Origin: Sphingomonas desiccabilis
Lineage (GTDB): Bacteria > Pseudomonadota > Alphaproteobacteria > Sphingomonadales > Sphingomonadaceae
NCBI RefSeq assembly: GCF_004135605.1
Contig: NZ_SDPT01000001.1
Location: 1,488,001-1,552,000, forward strand
Direction of reading: 5' to 3'
Length of the DNA stretch: 64,000 nucleotides
In this document: piece after piece, positions 25,892-35,384 of the stretch
Layout of the letters: each line of letters starts with the position of its first letter
Numbering within the stretch: position 1 is the stretch's first letter
Made by a program: the position numbers and the translations under genes
The notes under the pieces: generated by a model
What the model saw: only the letters and a program-made list of their open reading frames with translations
What the model was told of the DNA's origin: nothing
Database searches by the model: none

Positions 25892-27468
25892 AGGACGGGT
25901 TCCGCCAGTGCATGGCGTGGCTGCACACCTGGACCGGGCTTCTGTTCGGATGGCTGCTGTTCGCCGTGTTCGCCACGGGGACGGCGGCGTATTTCCAGGA
26001 CGAGATCACGCGCTGGATGCGGCCGGAGGTGAGCGGCCATCCCTCCACCGTCCAGTCCGCCGAGGGCGCGGTGCGCTGGCTGGGCGAACATGCCGGGGAT
26101 GCGCGCAGCTGGTACATCACGCTGCCGAGCGCGCGCGGTGCGGAGACCATGGTGTTCTGGGTGCCGGGCGAAAAGGCGGGCGCCCCCGCCAAGCGCCGCG
26201 GACGCGGCCGCGGAGACACGCAGGCGGTGCTCGACGGAGAGGGAAACAAGGTCGCGGCGCGCGAGACGCGGGGCGGGTTCTTCCTCTACCGGTTCCACTT
26301 CGACCTTCACTACATGCCGGTGTTGTGGGCTCGCTATCTCGTGGGCATCGCCGCGATGTTCATGCTGGTCGCCATTCTTTCGGGCATCATCACCCACAAG
26401 AAGATTTTCGTCGATTTCTTCCTGCTGCGGTTCGGCAAGGGGCAGCGCAGCTGGCTCGATGCGCACAACGTGACCGCGGTGACGGCGCTGCCGTTCCACC
26501 TGATGATCACCTACACCGGGCTGGTGACGCTGGCGGCGCTGTACATGCCCTGGGGCATCGCCGCGAACTATGCGGAGCCGACCGGCTACTACCAGCAGCT
26601 GCGGGGTGAGGCGCCGCCGGTCGAACGATCCGGCGTCGCCGCCCCCATGGCGCCGATCGCGCCGATGATGGCAGAGGCGCAGCGGCGCTGGAATGGTGCC
26701 GACGTGGGCGTGGTCACCGTCGCCAACCCGGGGGACAGCACCGCGACCGTGACGCTCGTCCGCGCGATGGGGAGCGGCATCGGCACCCGCGGGCCCTCCG
26801 TCACCTTTTCGGGCGCCACCGGCACGCTCACGTCGGCGAGCCCGGCGCAGGGCGGCGCGGCCGCGACCGAGAGCGTGATGGTCGGCCTTCATGCCGGGCG
26901 GTTCGCCGACATCGGCCTTCGCTGGTTCTACTTCCTCTCCGGCGTGGGCGGCACGATCATGGTCGGCAGCGGCCTGGTGCTGTGGACGGTGAAGCGGCGG
27001 GCAAAGCTGCCCGACCCGGCCCGGCCGCACTTCGGCTTTCGCCTGGTGGAACGCCTCAACATCGCGGCGATCGGCGGGCTGATGGCAGGCATGGCCTCCT
27101 ATTTCCTCGCGAACCGCCTGCTGCCGGTGCAGATGGATGGCCGCGCGGATTGGGAAATCCACTGCATGTTCATCGTCTGGGGCGCCTCGCTCGTGTGGGC
27201 GATCGCCCGTCCGGCCCGCCGCGCCTGGGTAGAGGTGCTGACGGTCGGCGCGATGCTCTACGCCGCCATCCCGGTGGTCAACGCCGTCACCACGTCGCGC
27301 AATCCGATCGCGAGCATCGCCGCTGGCGACTGGCTGTTCCCGAGCTTCGACCTGGTGATGCTGGCCATCGCGGCGGCGCTCGGCTGGAGCGCGCGCAAGG
27401 TTCACCGCAGCGCAGTCAAGGCAAGCGGCCTTCGCACGCCGCGTGCAAAGGAGCTCGCACTCGCATGA
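25888..27468 (+). CDS. large PepSY-associated TM protein (siderophore-utilisation type)
   Basis: A 526-residue inner-membrane protein of the large PepSY-TM family. The first helix (WTGLLFGWLLFAVFATGTAAYF), a periplasmic PepSY-like domain, HFDLHYMPVLWARYLVGIAA with conserved histidines, a second long periplasmic region, then LRWFYFLSGVGGTIMVGSGLVLW and several C-terminal helices are visible. Conserved His residues in membrane segments (for example LHTWTG, FHFDLHY, LPFHLMI) suggest haem or metal ligands, as proposed for ferric-reductase-like members. It overlaps the genes on both sides by four bases. Confidence 0.85.
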   Translation: MKDGFRQCMAWLHTWTGLLFGWLLFAVFATGTAAYFQDEITRWMRPEVSGHPSTVQSAEGAVRWLGEHAGDARSWYITLPSARGAETMVFWVPGEKAGAPAKRRGRGRGDTQAVLDGEGNKVAARETRGGFFLYRFHFDLHYMPVLWARYLVGIAAMFMLVAILSGIITHKKIFVDFFLLRFGKGQRSWLDAHNVTAVTALPFHLMITYTGLVTLAALYMPWGIAANYAEPTGYYQQLRGEAPPVERSGVAAPMAPIAPMMAEAQRRWNGADVGVVTVANPGDSTATVTLVRAMGSGIGTRGPSVTFSGATGTLTSASPAQGGAAATESVMVGLHAGRFADIGLRWFYFLSGVGGTIMVGSGLVLWTVKRRAKLPDPARPHFGFRLVERLNIAAIGGLMAGMASYFLANRLLPVQMDGRADWEIHCMFIVWGASLVWAIARPARRAWVEVLTVGAMLYAAIPVVNAVTTSRNPIASIAAGDWLFPSFDLVMLAIAAALGWSARKVHRSAVKASGLRTPRAKELALA

Positions 27469-27752
27469 TCCACCTGCTGCTCTTCCTGGTAGCGGCGCTG
27501 AGCTTCAGCGCCCTGATGCACGGCCTGCCACGGCATCAGGGGCCCCTGCTGCATCGCATGCTGCCGCGGCAGGCGAGTCGGCGGCTGCGGATCGCCGGGT
27601 GGACGGGGATCGCGCTCGGCACCGCACTGGCGATGCAGGCGTTCGGCTGGAGCTATGGCCTGGTCGTCTGGCTGGGTGCCTGCACCCTCGGCGCAGTCGC
27701 TTCGGTGCTGCACCTCGGCTTTCGCATCCAGTCGCGGCGGCACGTGCGCTGA
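27465..27752 (+). CDS. DUF3325-like small membrane protein
   Basis: A 95-residue protein beginning MIHLLLFLVAALSFSALMHG, with two further hydrophobic segments (RIAGWTGIALGTALAMQAFGW and LVVWLGACTLGAVASVLHL). This matches the DUF3325 family, the usual last member of DUF3649-PepSY-DUF3325 sets. The ATG overlaps the upstream stop (ATGA, 27465-27468), fixing the start. Function is unknown. Confidence 0.75.
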   Translation: MIHLLLFLVAALSFSALMHGLPRHQGPLLHRMLPRQASRRLRIAGWTGIALGTALAMQAFGWSYGLVVWLGACTLGAVASVLHLGFRIQSRRHVR

Positions 27753-27761
27753 TCGCCTCCC

Positions 27762-27810
27762 GTGACACGGGGGTGACCGCGCGATGACGGCGGCGTCACC
27801 CGATTGCAAC
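27762..27810. promoter_or_regulatory. Pho-box-like array upstream of plcP-like gene
   Basis: Three 7-mers spaced exactly 11 bp apart, GTGACAC (27762), GTGACCG (27773) and ATGACGG (27784), read on the minus strand as CCGTCAT, CGGTCAC, GTGTCAC, matching the PhoB half-site CTGTCAT-N4. Two forward 7-mers, GCGTCAC (27793) and TTGCAAC (27804), are also 11 bp apart. The 7+4 periodicity is the PhoB operator layout. The array is 57 bp upstream of the metallophosphoesterase start. Confidence 0.5.
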
Positions 27811-27867
27811 GCTCCCGTAGCCTGTCGTTCCTAAAGCTCCCGTCGGCTCGACGATGGGAGTTCGCAC

Positions 27868-28731
27868 ATGCCGCGCACCGCACTCGCCCCCGCCTTCAAG
27901 ACCCTTCCCGACTGGATCGCCGAACCGGAATCCTACACGCCCGGCGCGCCGCGGCGGGCGTATCGGACGGTGTTCGTGTCCGACGTCCACCTGGGCACGC
28001 CCGGCAGCAGCGCCCGCGCGCTGGTGGAGTTCCTGCGCTGCGTCGAATGCGAGACGCTCTACTTGGTCGGCGACATCATCGACGGCTGGCAGATCCGCAA
28101 AGGCTGGTACTGGCCGGCCAGCCACAACGACGTGGTTCGCACCATCCTGAAGTTCGCGCGGCGCGGCACGCGCGTCGTCTACCTGCCCGGCAACCACGAC
28201 GAAGCCTTTCGCGACTATGTCGGGCTGGAGTTCGGCGGCGTCGAGCTGCTGGACGAGGACATCCACACCACCGCGGATGGTCGCCGCCTGCTGGTGCTGC
28301 ACGGCGACCAGTTCGACGGCGTGGTGCTCTACGCGCGCTGGCTCGCCTTCCTGGGCGACCATGCCTACACGCTGCTGCTGAAGGCGAACCGGCTGTGGAA
28401 CGCGGGCCGGCGGCGCATGGGCCTGCCCTATTGGTCGCTCTCCGCCTACGCCAAGAACCGGGTCAAGAACGCGGTCAGCTTCATCTCCCGCTTCGAGGAG
28501 ACGGTCGCCCATGCCGCCGCCGAACGCGGCGTCGACGGGGTCGTCTGCGGCCACATCCATACCGCCGAGATCCGCCGGATCGGCGACGTGACCTATTACA
28601 ACGACGGCGATTGGGTGGAGAGCTGCACCGCCCTCGTGGAGCACGCCGACGGCCGCATGGCTTTGATCGACTGGCATGCCGAAACCGCCATCGCTGCGGC
28701 AGGGCGCGCTGATAGGGCGATCCCGGCATGA
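27868..28731 (+). CDS. metallophosphoesterase, PlcP/LpxH-like
   Basis: A 287-residue calcineurin-type metallophosphoesterase of the LpxH-like class with all metal motifs: SDVHLG (D39, H41), GDIIDGW (D69), LPGNHDE (N109, H110), LHGDQFDG and GHIHTAE. An LpxH acts on UDP-diacylglucosamine, but here the gene overlaps (ATGA, 28728-28731) a GT4 glycosyltransferase. In Sinorhizobium, Agrobacterium and marine alphaproteobacteria the same pair is PlcP (a phospholipase C that turns phospholipids into diacylglycerol during phosphate starvation) and a glycolipid-forming glycosyltransferase. A Pho-box-like array upstream supports that reading. GGGAG precedes the ATG. Confidence 0.85.
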   Translation: MPRTALAPAFKTLPDWIAEPESYTPGAPRRAYRTVFVSDVHLGTPGSSARALVEFLRCVECETLYLVGDIIDGWQIRKGWYWPASHNDVVRTILKFARRGTRVVYLPGNHDEAFRDYVGLEFGGVELLDEDIHTTADGRRLLVLHGDQFDGVVLYARWLAFLGDHAYTLLLKANRLWNAGRRRMGLPYWSLSAYAKNRVKNAVSFISRFEETVAHAAAERGVDGVVCGHIHTAEIRRIGDVTYYNDGDWVESCTALVEHADGRMALIDWHAETAIAAAGRADRAIPA

Positions 28732-29768
28732 GGATCGCGATCGTCAGCGACGCCTGGGCGCCGCAGGTGAACGGCGTCGTCCGCACGCTCGCCGCCACAA
28801 TCAACGAGTTGCGCCGACGGGGGCATGCGGTGGAGACCGTGACCCCGGACGGGTTCGTCACCTGGGCATGCCCGGGCTATCGCGAGATCCGCTTGGCGTT
28901 CGGCCAATCCTGGGCAGTGGCGCACCGGCTGGAGCGGTTCCGTCCGCAGGCGGTGCATATCGCCACCGAGGGGCCGCTCGGCTGGGCGGCGCGGCGCTGG
29001 TGCCTCGATCGCGGCCAGCGCTTCACCACCTCGTTCCACACCAACTTCCCCGACTATCTGGCGCTGCGGACGCATCTGCCGGCGCGTTGCTTCTGGCCCG
29101 CATTCCGGCGGTTCCACCAGCCCTCCAGCGCCGTGCTGGCCGCAACTGCCTCCGTATCCGCGCGGCTTGCGGCGCAGGGAATCCTTCAAACGCGCTTGTG
29201 GTCACGCGGGGTGGATCCGTCGATCTTCCATCCCCGCGCTGCGCGGTCGAGCGCACCAAATTCGTCGGGCCCCCTGCTGCTCCATGTCGGTCGCGTGGCG
29301 GTGGAGAAGAATCTGGAGGCGTTCCTCGCGCTGGACGTGCCCGGGACCAAGCTGGTGGTCGGCGATGGGCCGGCACGGCAGATGCTGGCGACGCGCTATC
29401 CGAAGGCGCGATTCCTGGGCACGCTGCACGGGTCGGCGCTTGCGGACGCCTATCGCGCAGCCGATGTGCTGGTCTTCCCCAGCCGTACCGACACCTTCGG
29501 CCTCGTGATGATCGAGGCGCTGGCCTGCGGTACGCCGGTCGCAGCCTTTCCGGTCGAAGGCCCGATCGACATCCTGGGCCCCGAAGGAAAAGGCCTTCGC
29601 AGTCGACGAATCGGCGCTGTGGACCAGGACCTGGCAAGCGCGATCCGCGTCGCGCTTACGGCAGACCGCGACGCCTGCGCAGCGGAAGGCCAGCGCTACG
29701 GATGGTCGGCGTGCACCGACCAGTTCCTCGCCCACCTGGCCGCCGATCGGGACGCACTGGCGGGTTAG
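28728..29768 (+). CDS. GT4-family glycosyltransferase, lipid glycosyltransferase (Agt-like)
   Basis: A 346-residue GT-B, family-4-like retaining glycosyltransferase. The acceptor domain opens MRIAIVSDAWAPQVNGVVRTL, typical of MgtA/SqdX/Agt-type diacylglycerol and mannolipid enzymes; the donor domain has LLHVGRVAVEKNLEAFL, VVGDGPAR and the nucleotide-sugar motif RTDTFGLVMIEALACGTPV with the conserved Glu pair. The start overlaps the stop of the upstream phosphoesterase. In homologous pairs it glycosylates the diacylglycerol released from phospholipids, replacing them with phosphorus-free glycolipids. The sugar (glucose, glucuronate or other) is not determinable here. Confidence 0.85.
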   Translation: MRIAIVSDAWAPQVNGVVRTLAATINELRRRGHAVETVTPDGFVTWACPGYREIRLAFGQSWAVAHRLERFRPQAVHIATEGPLGWAARRWCLDRGQRFTTSFHTNFPDYLALRTHLPARCFWPAFRRFHQPSSAVLAATASVSARLAAQGILQTRLWSRGVDPSIFHPRAARSSAPNSSGPLLLHVGRVAVEKNLEAFLALDVPGTKLVVGDGPARQMLATRYPKARFLGTLHGSALADAYRAADVLVFPSRTDTFGLVMIEALACGTPVAAFPVEGPIDILGPEGKGLRSRRIGAVDQDLASAIRVALTADRDACAAEGQRYGWSACTDQFLAHLAADRDALAG

Positions 29769-29983
29769 ATCGGCGCCCTCCTGACTCCAGCAGTCGATTT
29801 CCTGACCGAGCAGCGGCAACGCGCCGAGGATAGTCGACGCTGCGGGCTGGTACGTCGAAGCGATGGACACAGTCCGCAGCCTCACACTGGCGCAGACGGC
29901 TTCGCATTTCCGCGGAAGGTCCAACCAAGAAGTCGTCTCGAACACCCTTGCGCTGCGAGCGGCTGCACCGGCACATTGGCGGG

Positions 29984-30931
29984 ATGACGTACAATTTTCT
30001 CTCTTACCGCCGCCGTAGCACGCTTGCAGGCGCGGCGGCCCCCCTGCTCCTCTCCGCCGCGGCCGGGGTGGCCCAGGAGGTGCCCTCGGTCTTCGCCGGT
30101 GCCGACCCTTCCGCGATGGTGGCGGAGGGCAAGATGTGGATCTATCCGACCGGCGGGGATGGCCTTCAGGCCTGGTCCACGGCCGACCGGCGACATTGGA
30201 CGAAGCACGCGCTGCTGCGGCTGAAGGACATTCGCTGGACCAAGGCGGACGGGGCGCCGGTGCACTATCTCTGGGCGCCGGACATGGTCCTCGACCGGGG
30301 CCGCTACTATTTCTACTATTCGATCGGCCCGCAGAATCCGACGCCGAGCCGGCTGGGCGTGGCCATCTGCTCCAGCCCTGCCGGCCCGTGTACGGACAGC
30401 GGCAAGCCGCTGCTGACGGGCGGCGACGGCTTCGAGGCGATCGACCCCACCGTGTTCATCGATCCCAGATCCGGACGCCGACTGCTCTATGCGGGGGGCA
30501 GCGCCGGCGCGAAGCTGCGGGTGTTCGAGCTCGCCCCGAACATGGTGACGATCGCACGCGAGGTTCCGGTCGAGCAACCGCCGCACTTCACCGAGGGCGC
30601 GTTCGTCCATGAGCGCAACGGCATCTACTATCTTTCGTACAGCCATGGGCGCTGGAACCGCTCGGACTATTCCGTCCATTATGCGACCGCCTCCTCGCCG
30701 ACCGGGCCCTGGCAGTATCGAGGCGCCATCCTGCAGGCCGATGCCAAGTACAAGGGGCCGGGGCATCACAGTTTCGTCCGCGATCCGAAAACCGGTGCGT
30801 GGCTGATCGTCTACCACCGGTGGGAAGGGCAGACCGGTGACGGTCCTTATGACGGGGAACGGCGGGTGGCGATCCAGCAGATCCGCTATGACGCTTCCGG
30901 GCTGATCCAGCCTGTGAAGATGAGCGACTGA
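29984..30931 (+). CDS. GH43-family glycoside hydrolase, secreted
   Basis: A 315-residue five-bladed beta-propeller glycosidase of family 43 (arabinanase/beta-xylosidase-type). A Tat-like or Sec signal (SYRRRSTLAGAAAPLLLSAAAGVAQ) precedes the catalytic set: general base D41 (AGADPSAM), pKa modulator D154 (AIDPTVFID) and general acid E204 (HFTEGAFVHE). The start ATG 29984 has GGCGGG just upstream; an earlier frame extension is less likely. It stands alone, with 215 bp of unremarkable sequence on its 5' side, and may act with the GH3/xyl cluster on arabinoxylan. Substrate is inferred. Confidence 0.85.
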   Translation: MTYNFLSYRRRSTLAGAAAPLLLSAAAGVAQEVPSVFAGADPSAMVAEGKMWIYPTGGDGLQAWSTADRRHWTKHALLRLKDIRWTKADGAPVHYLWAPDMVLDRGRYYFYYSIGPQNPTPSRLGVAICSSPAGPCTDSGKPLLTGGDGFEAIDPTVFIDPRSGRRLLYAGGSAGAKLRVFELAPNMVTIAREVPVEQPPHFTEGAFVHERNGIYYLSYSHGRWNRSDYSVHYATASSPTGPWQYRGAILQADAKYKGPGHHSFVRDPKTGAWLIVYHRWEGQTGDGPYDGERRVAIQQIRYDASGLIQPVKMSD

Positions 30932-31186
30932 CGGGGGGAGCGCCCCTGCTCAGCCGAGCCGCCTGCTTGCGCGGAGATCTGGCCTCTGACGGACAGAGCA
31001 TCGGTCGCCGCGGCCTTGGTTCGCTGCATGCATCGCTGAGTGGCGCCCACCATCGGGAGCATGAGGTGGAGGGCTACGCTGACCCTCCGCAACCAACCTA
31101 TCCCGCAGGCTGCGTTGACGGCACGCTGTCAGGAAAGCGCCTCCAGCATCCGGCAGAAGGTCCTGCCTGCCGCGGGTGTCGCCATG
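30932..31186. other. intergenic region, no gene seen
   Basis: Between the GH43 stop and the recA terminator I see no frame with coding character. A small stem (GGCAG/CTGCC near 31152-31167) is the only structure. Confidence 0.5.
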
Positions 31187-31224
31187 AAAAAGGCCCGCCG
31201 GCGGTAGCCAGCGCGCCTTTTTTT
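31187..31224. terminator. bidirectional terminator at recA 3' end
   Basis: AAAAAGGC ... GCCTTTTTTT encloses a GC-rich inner stem. Reading on the minus strand it ends the recA transcript, with five T residues; on the plus strand it has seven. Confidence 0.75.
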
Positions 31225-31241
31225 AGCGCAACAGCGGGCGA

Positions 31242-32336
<1,095 letters not shown>

Positions 32337-32412
32337 TCGTGGCCTCCATCGCTAGAGCAACCGCGCGAGCCGTTCAACGCGTTGTTGGCGATGTATTCCA
32401 TTTGTTCTGCAA

Positions 32413-32427
32413 GAACAAGAGGCGAAC
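32413..32427 (-). promoter_or_regulatory. LexA (SOS) box of recA
   Basis: On the minus strand the sequence is GTTC-GCCTCTT-GTTC, an exact match to the alphaproteobacterial LexA operator GTTC-N7-GTTC, in the same orientation as recA and 77 bp from its start. An inverted GTTC/GAAC pair nearby (32404-32416) adds dyad symmetry. Confidence 0.8.
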
Positions 32428-32503
32428 TGAGGCCCGCGAAGGCGCGCGAGATCACGCCCGCAGGGGCGATCTCCTCCAGGGATGATCCGAAAAGAGGGGG
32501 GGC

Positions 32504-32857
32504 TCAGCCGAGCTCGGCGAGCGCCGTTTCCACGCCGTCCATCGTGAACGGCTTGGCCAACACCGGGCGGCTGCGATGCGCGGGCTCCACCGCGTCGCCC
32601 GAGCCGCCGGTGGCGAGCACGAAGGGAATGCCGGCAGCCGCAAGCGCGTCCCCGATCGGCCAGCTCTTCTCACCGCCACGCAGATTGACGTCGAGGATCG
32701 CGGCATCGATGCCGCCCTCCTCGATCCGGGACAGCGCATCGCTGACGCAATCGGCGGTGCCGGCGACGGACTTGCCGAGGATGTCGAGGAAATCCTCGAG
32801 CATCATCGCGATCAGGGGCTCGTCCTCCACGATGAGGATACGCTGGGGAGCTGTCAT
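32504..32857 (-). CDS. single-domain response regulator (FATGUY-like)
   Basis: A 117-residue stand-alone receiver domain with the phosphorylation site D56 (AILDVNLRGGEKSWP), acidic pocket E11/D12, switch Thr83 (FVLATGGSG) and K102 (LAKPF). The DVNLRGGEKSWP and PFxxATGG stretches resemble the FATGUY response regulators (such as SdrG) that act in the sphingomonad general stress response. It has no output domain. It is just downstream of cckA (40-bp gap), which could phosphorylate it. ATG 32857 starts directly before the receiver fold; the longer upstream frame overlaps cckA. Confidence 0.85.
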   Translation of the reverse strand: MTAPQRILIVEDEPLIAMMLEDFLDILGKSVAGTADCVSDALSRIEEGGIDAAILDVNLRGGEKSWPIGDALAAAGIPFVLATGGSGDAVEPAHRSRPVLAKPFTMDGVETALAELG

Positions 32858-32897
32858 GCCCGTGCGTCTAAGCAGATGGCAGCGCGAACGCCAAGCC

Positions 32898-35291
32898 TCA
32901 TTTCGTTGCCAGAACGTCACGGGCAGCCTCGCCAAGCTGCTGAACGGAGAAGGGTTTCGGCAGAAAGGCGACGTTGCCGAGATCGATCGAGCGGCGAAGC
33001 TGCTCCTCGGCATAGCCCGACATGAAGAGGATCGGCAGGTCGGGATAGATGCGCCGCACGTGCCGGGCCATGGTCGGCCCGTCCATCGCCGGCATCACCA
33101 CGTCGGACACGAGCAGGTCGATCTGCGGGCGGTCGGCAAGGAGCTCGAGCGCGGCCTCGCCGTTCTCGGCCGTCATCACCTTGTAGCCCTGGCGCGTCAG
33201 CGCGCGCTCGGCGACCGAGCGGACCATGTCCTCGTCCTCCACCAGCAGGATCGTGCCGGTGCCCCAGATGTCGCTGGGCCGCTCGCGCCGTGGCTGCACG
33301 GGCGCGGGCGGAGCGGCGATCGCCGGCGCCGCATGAACCGGAAGATAGATGGTGAAGGAGGTCCCCTGCCCCACCTCCGACTCGGCAAAGATGTATCCGC
33401 CCGATTGCTTGATGATGCCGTAGACCGTCGAGAGGCCGAGGCCCGTGCCCTTGCCCACTTCCTTGGTGGTGAAGAACGGCTCGAAGATCTTGGGCAGCAC
33501 CTCCGGCGAGATGCCGGTTCCGGTATCGGTGATGCGCACCGCGGTATAGTCGCCGACCGGAAGCACCTCGTTCTCCATCGCCCGCACCTCGGCCGCGCCG
33601 ATCGACAGCGTCTCGATCACGAGGCGGCCGCGGCCGTTGGGGTTCTTGGCGACCATGGCGTCGCGCGCGTTGACCGCCAGGTTCACCACCACCTGCTCGA
33701 GCTGGCCCGGATCGGCGCGGACGGGCCCGAGGTTGCGGCCGTGCCGCACCACCAGTTCGACCGCCTCCCCGAGCAGGCGCTTCAACAGGTTCGAGACTTC
33801 GGAAATCACGTCGGGCAGCTGCAGTACCTGCGGCCGAAGCGTCTGCTGGCGCGAAAAGGCGAGCAGCTGGCGGGTGAGGCTCGCCGCGCGGTTGGAGTTG
33901 GCGCGGATCTGCTGGATGTCGTCATAGTCGCTGTCGCCGGGCGTATGGCGCATCAGCATCAGATCACAATGACCGATAATAGCGGTCAGTATGTTGTTGA
34001 AATCGTGAGCGACGCCGCCGGCCAGCTGGCCCACGGCCTGCATCTTGGTCGCCTGCGCGACCTGGCGTTTCAGGCGCGATTCTTCGCCGGTGTCCTTGAG
34101 GGTCAGCAGCACCGCGGCGTCGCCCAGGCCACGCCCACCGCCGATGGTGAGCGCGATCGGCTCGTCCGGATGGTGGATCAGCCGCACCGCCATGTCCGAG
34201 GCGTGCTGCGCCCCGCCCGCGAAACGACGGATCGCGTCTGCAAGCGCCCCCTTGTCCTCCCGCACCACGAGATCGCCCGGATAGAGCGGCGGCGCGTTGG
34301 TGTTGACGCCGGTCGCGCGTGCGAAGGCGTGGTTCATGTGCAGGAAGCGACCGTCGCGGTCGACCAGCGCCATGCCGACCGGGAGCAGCGAGACCAGCGC
34401 GCGGACGTGCCCCGCGGCCCCGCCGGAGATCGGCGCGGCCGCCTCGGCCGCGTCCTCGTCGAGCAGCACGACGAGTATCGGCGCCCCTTCATCGGGCAGA
34501 AACGGCACCTGGAGCAGCCGCAACGGATTACCGGCCACACCCTCGCGCTCGAAACGGATGCGGCCCTCGCCGTCGGTGGTGAGGAAGCGCGCGAAGTCGC
34601 GGCCGACGATTGAGCCCTCCTCATGGCCCAGGGCTCGGGCACGCAGCACGCGGTTGGCCGCGCGGATACGGCCATCGGAGCCGAGCAGCGCGGCCATGAT
34701 GCCCGCGCCGCCCAGGCGATCACCAGGCGGGCCAGACAGCCATTGCTCCGCCTCCACCGAGGCCGTGGCGCGGCCGCCGCCGAAGAAGCGCCACACCAGC
34801 GTCCCGTCGCCTACGCGCTCGATCGCTGCTTCCAGCACGGTGCCGTCGGCCCGGATCCAGGCGGAGGCGCGGCCGTCGCGCCAGGCGACGCGGCCCGCGG
34901 CCGCAAGCTGCGCCGCGCCTTCCTCCTCGAGCGGCAGCCCCGGCGGGGTCGGATAGCCGCCGAACCGCTCGGCGAAGCGCCCGTTCGCGCAAACCAACTG
35001 TCCTGCGCGATCGGTGACGGCGAGCGCTTCCTCGCTCGCTTCGGCAAGGGCGTGGGCGAGCGCCCAGTCCGCAGGCGGTGCCTCGACCGGCGGTACGCTG
35101 GAAAACCGGTACCAGGCGAATAGCGCCGCAGGAGCGATCAGCGCCGCCGCCAGGAAGCCGGCCGCAAGCACGGGCTCCCCGACCATCTTGAGGACGAGAA
35201 GCGCCGCGACGAGGCCGATGCCGAGCGCGACGAGGAACGGGAGACGGTCGACCTTGGCCGGGCCGTCGGTGGCGGTGGAGACGCGTGCCAT
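32898..35291 (-). CDS. cckA: hybrid sensor histidine kinase CckA
   Basis: A 797-residue hybrid kinase matching CckA, the master kinase that feeds phosphate through ChpT to CtrA in alphaproteobacteria. There are two N-terminal membrane helices (about 19-60), PAS-like domains (about 80-400), a DHp helix with the phospho-His H429 in [11 protein letters not shown], an ATPase domain ([29 protein letters not shown]) and a C-terminal receiver with D730 ([13 protein letters not shown]). The HDFNN phosphorylation box is diagnostic of the CckA class. It precedes a single-domain response regulator and recA on the same strand. Confidence 0.93.
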   Translation of the reverse strand: MARVSTATDGPAKVDRLPFLVALGIGLVAALLVLKMVGEPVLAAGFLAAALIAPAALFAWYRFSSVPPVEAPPADWALAHALAEASEEALAVTDRAGQLVCANGRFAERFGGYPTPPGLPLEEEGAAQLAAAGRVAWRDGRASAWIRADGTVLEAAIERVGDGTLVWRFFGGGRATASVEAEQWLSGPPGDRLGGAGIMAALLGSDGRIRAANRVLRARALGHEEGSIVGRDFARFLTTDGEGRIRFEREGVAGNPLRLLQVPFLPDEGAPILVVLLDEDAAEAAAPISGGAAGHVRALVSLLPVGMALVDRDGRFLHMNHAFARATGVNTNAPPLYPGDLVVREDKGALADAIRRFAGGAQHASDMAVRLIHHPDEPIALTIGGGRGLGDAAVLLTLKDTGEESRLKRQVAQATKMQAVGQLAGGVAHDFNNILTAIIGHCDLMLMRHTPGDSDYDDIQQIRANSNRAASLTRQLLAFSRQQTLRPQVLQLPDVISEVSNLLKRLLGEAVELVVRHGRNLGPVRADPGQLEQVVVNLAVNARDAMVAKNPNGRGRLVIETLSIGAAEVRAMENEVLPVGDYTAVRITDTGTGISPEVLPKIFEPFFTTKEVGKGTGLGLSTVYGIIKQSGGYIFAESEVGQGTSFTIYLPVHAAPAIAAPPAPVQPRRERPSDIWGTGTILLVEDEDMVRSVAERALTRQGYKVMTAENGEAALELLADRPQIDLLVSDVVMPAMDGPTMARHVRRIYPDLPILFMSGYAEEQLRRSIDLGNVAFLPKPFSVQQLGEAARDVLATK

Positions 35292-35384
35292 CGCCGCGTG
35301 TTGGGCGCCCTGCCGGGCACCGTCAAGCGGGCCGGCCGCAGGCCGGCGCGCGCCACGGGTGGCGTGGCGCGCGCCGGGGCGGGA

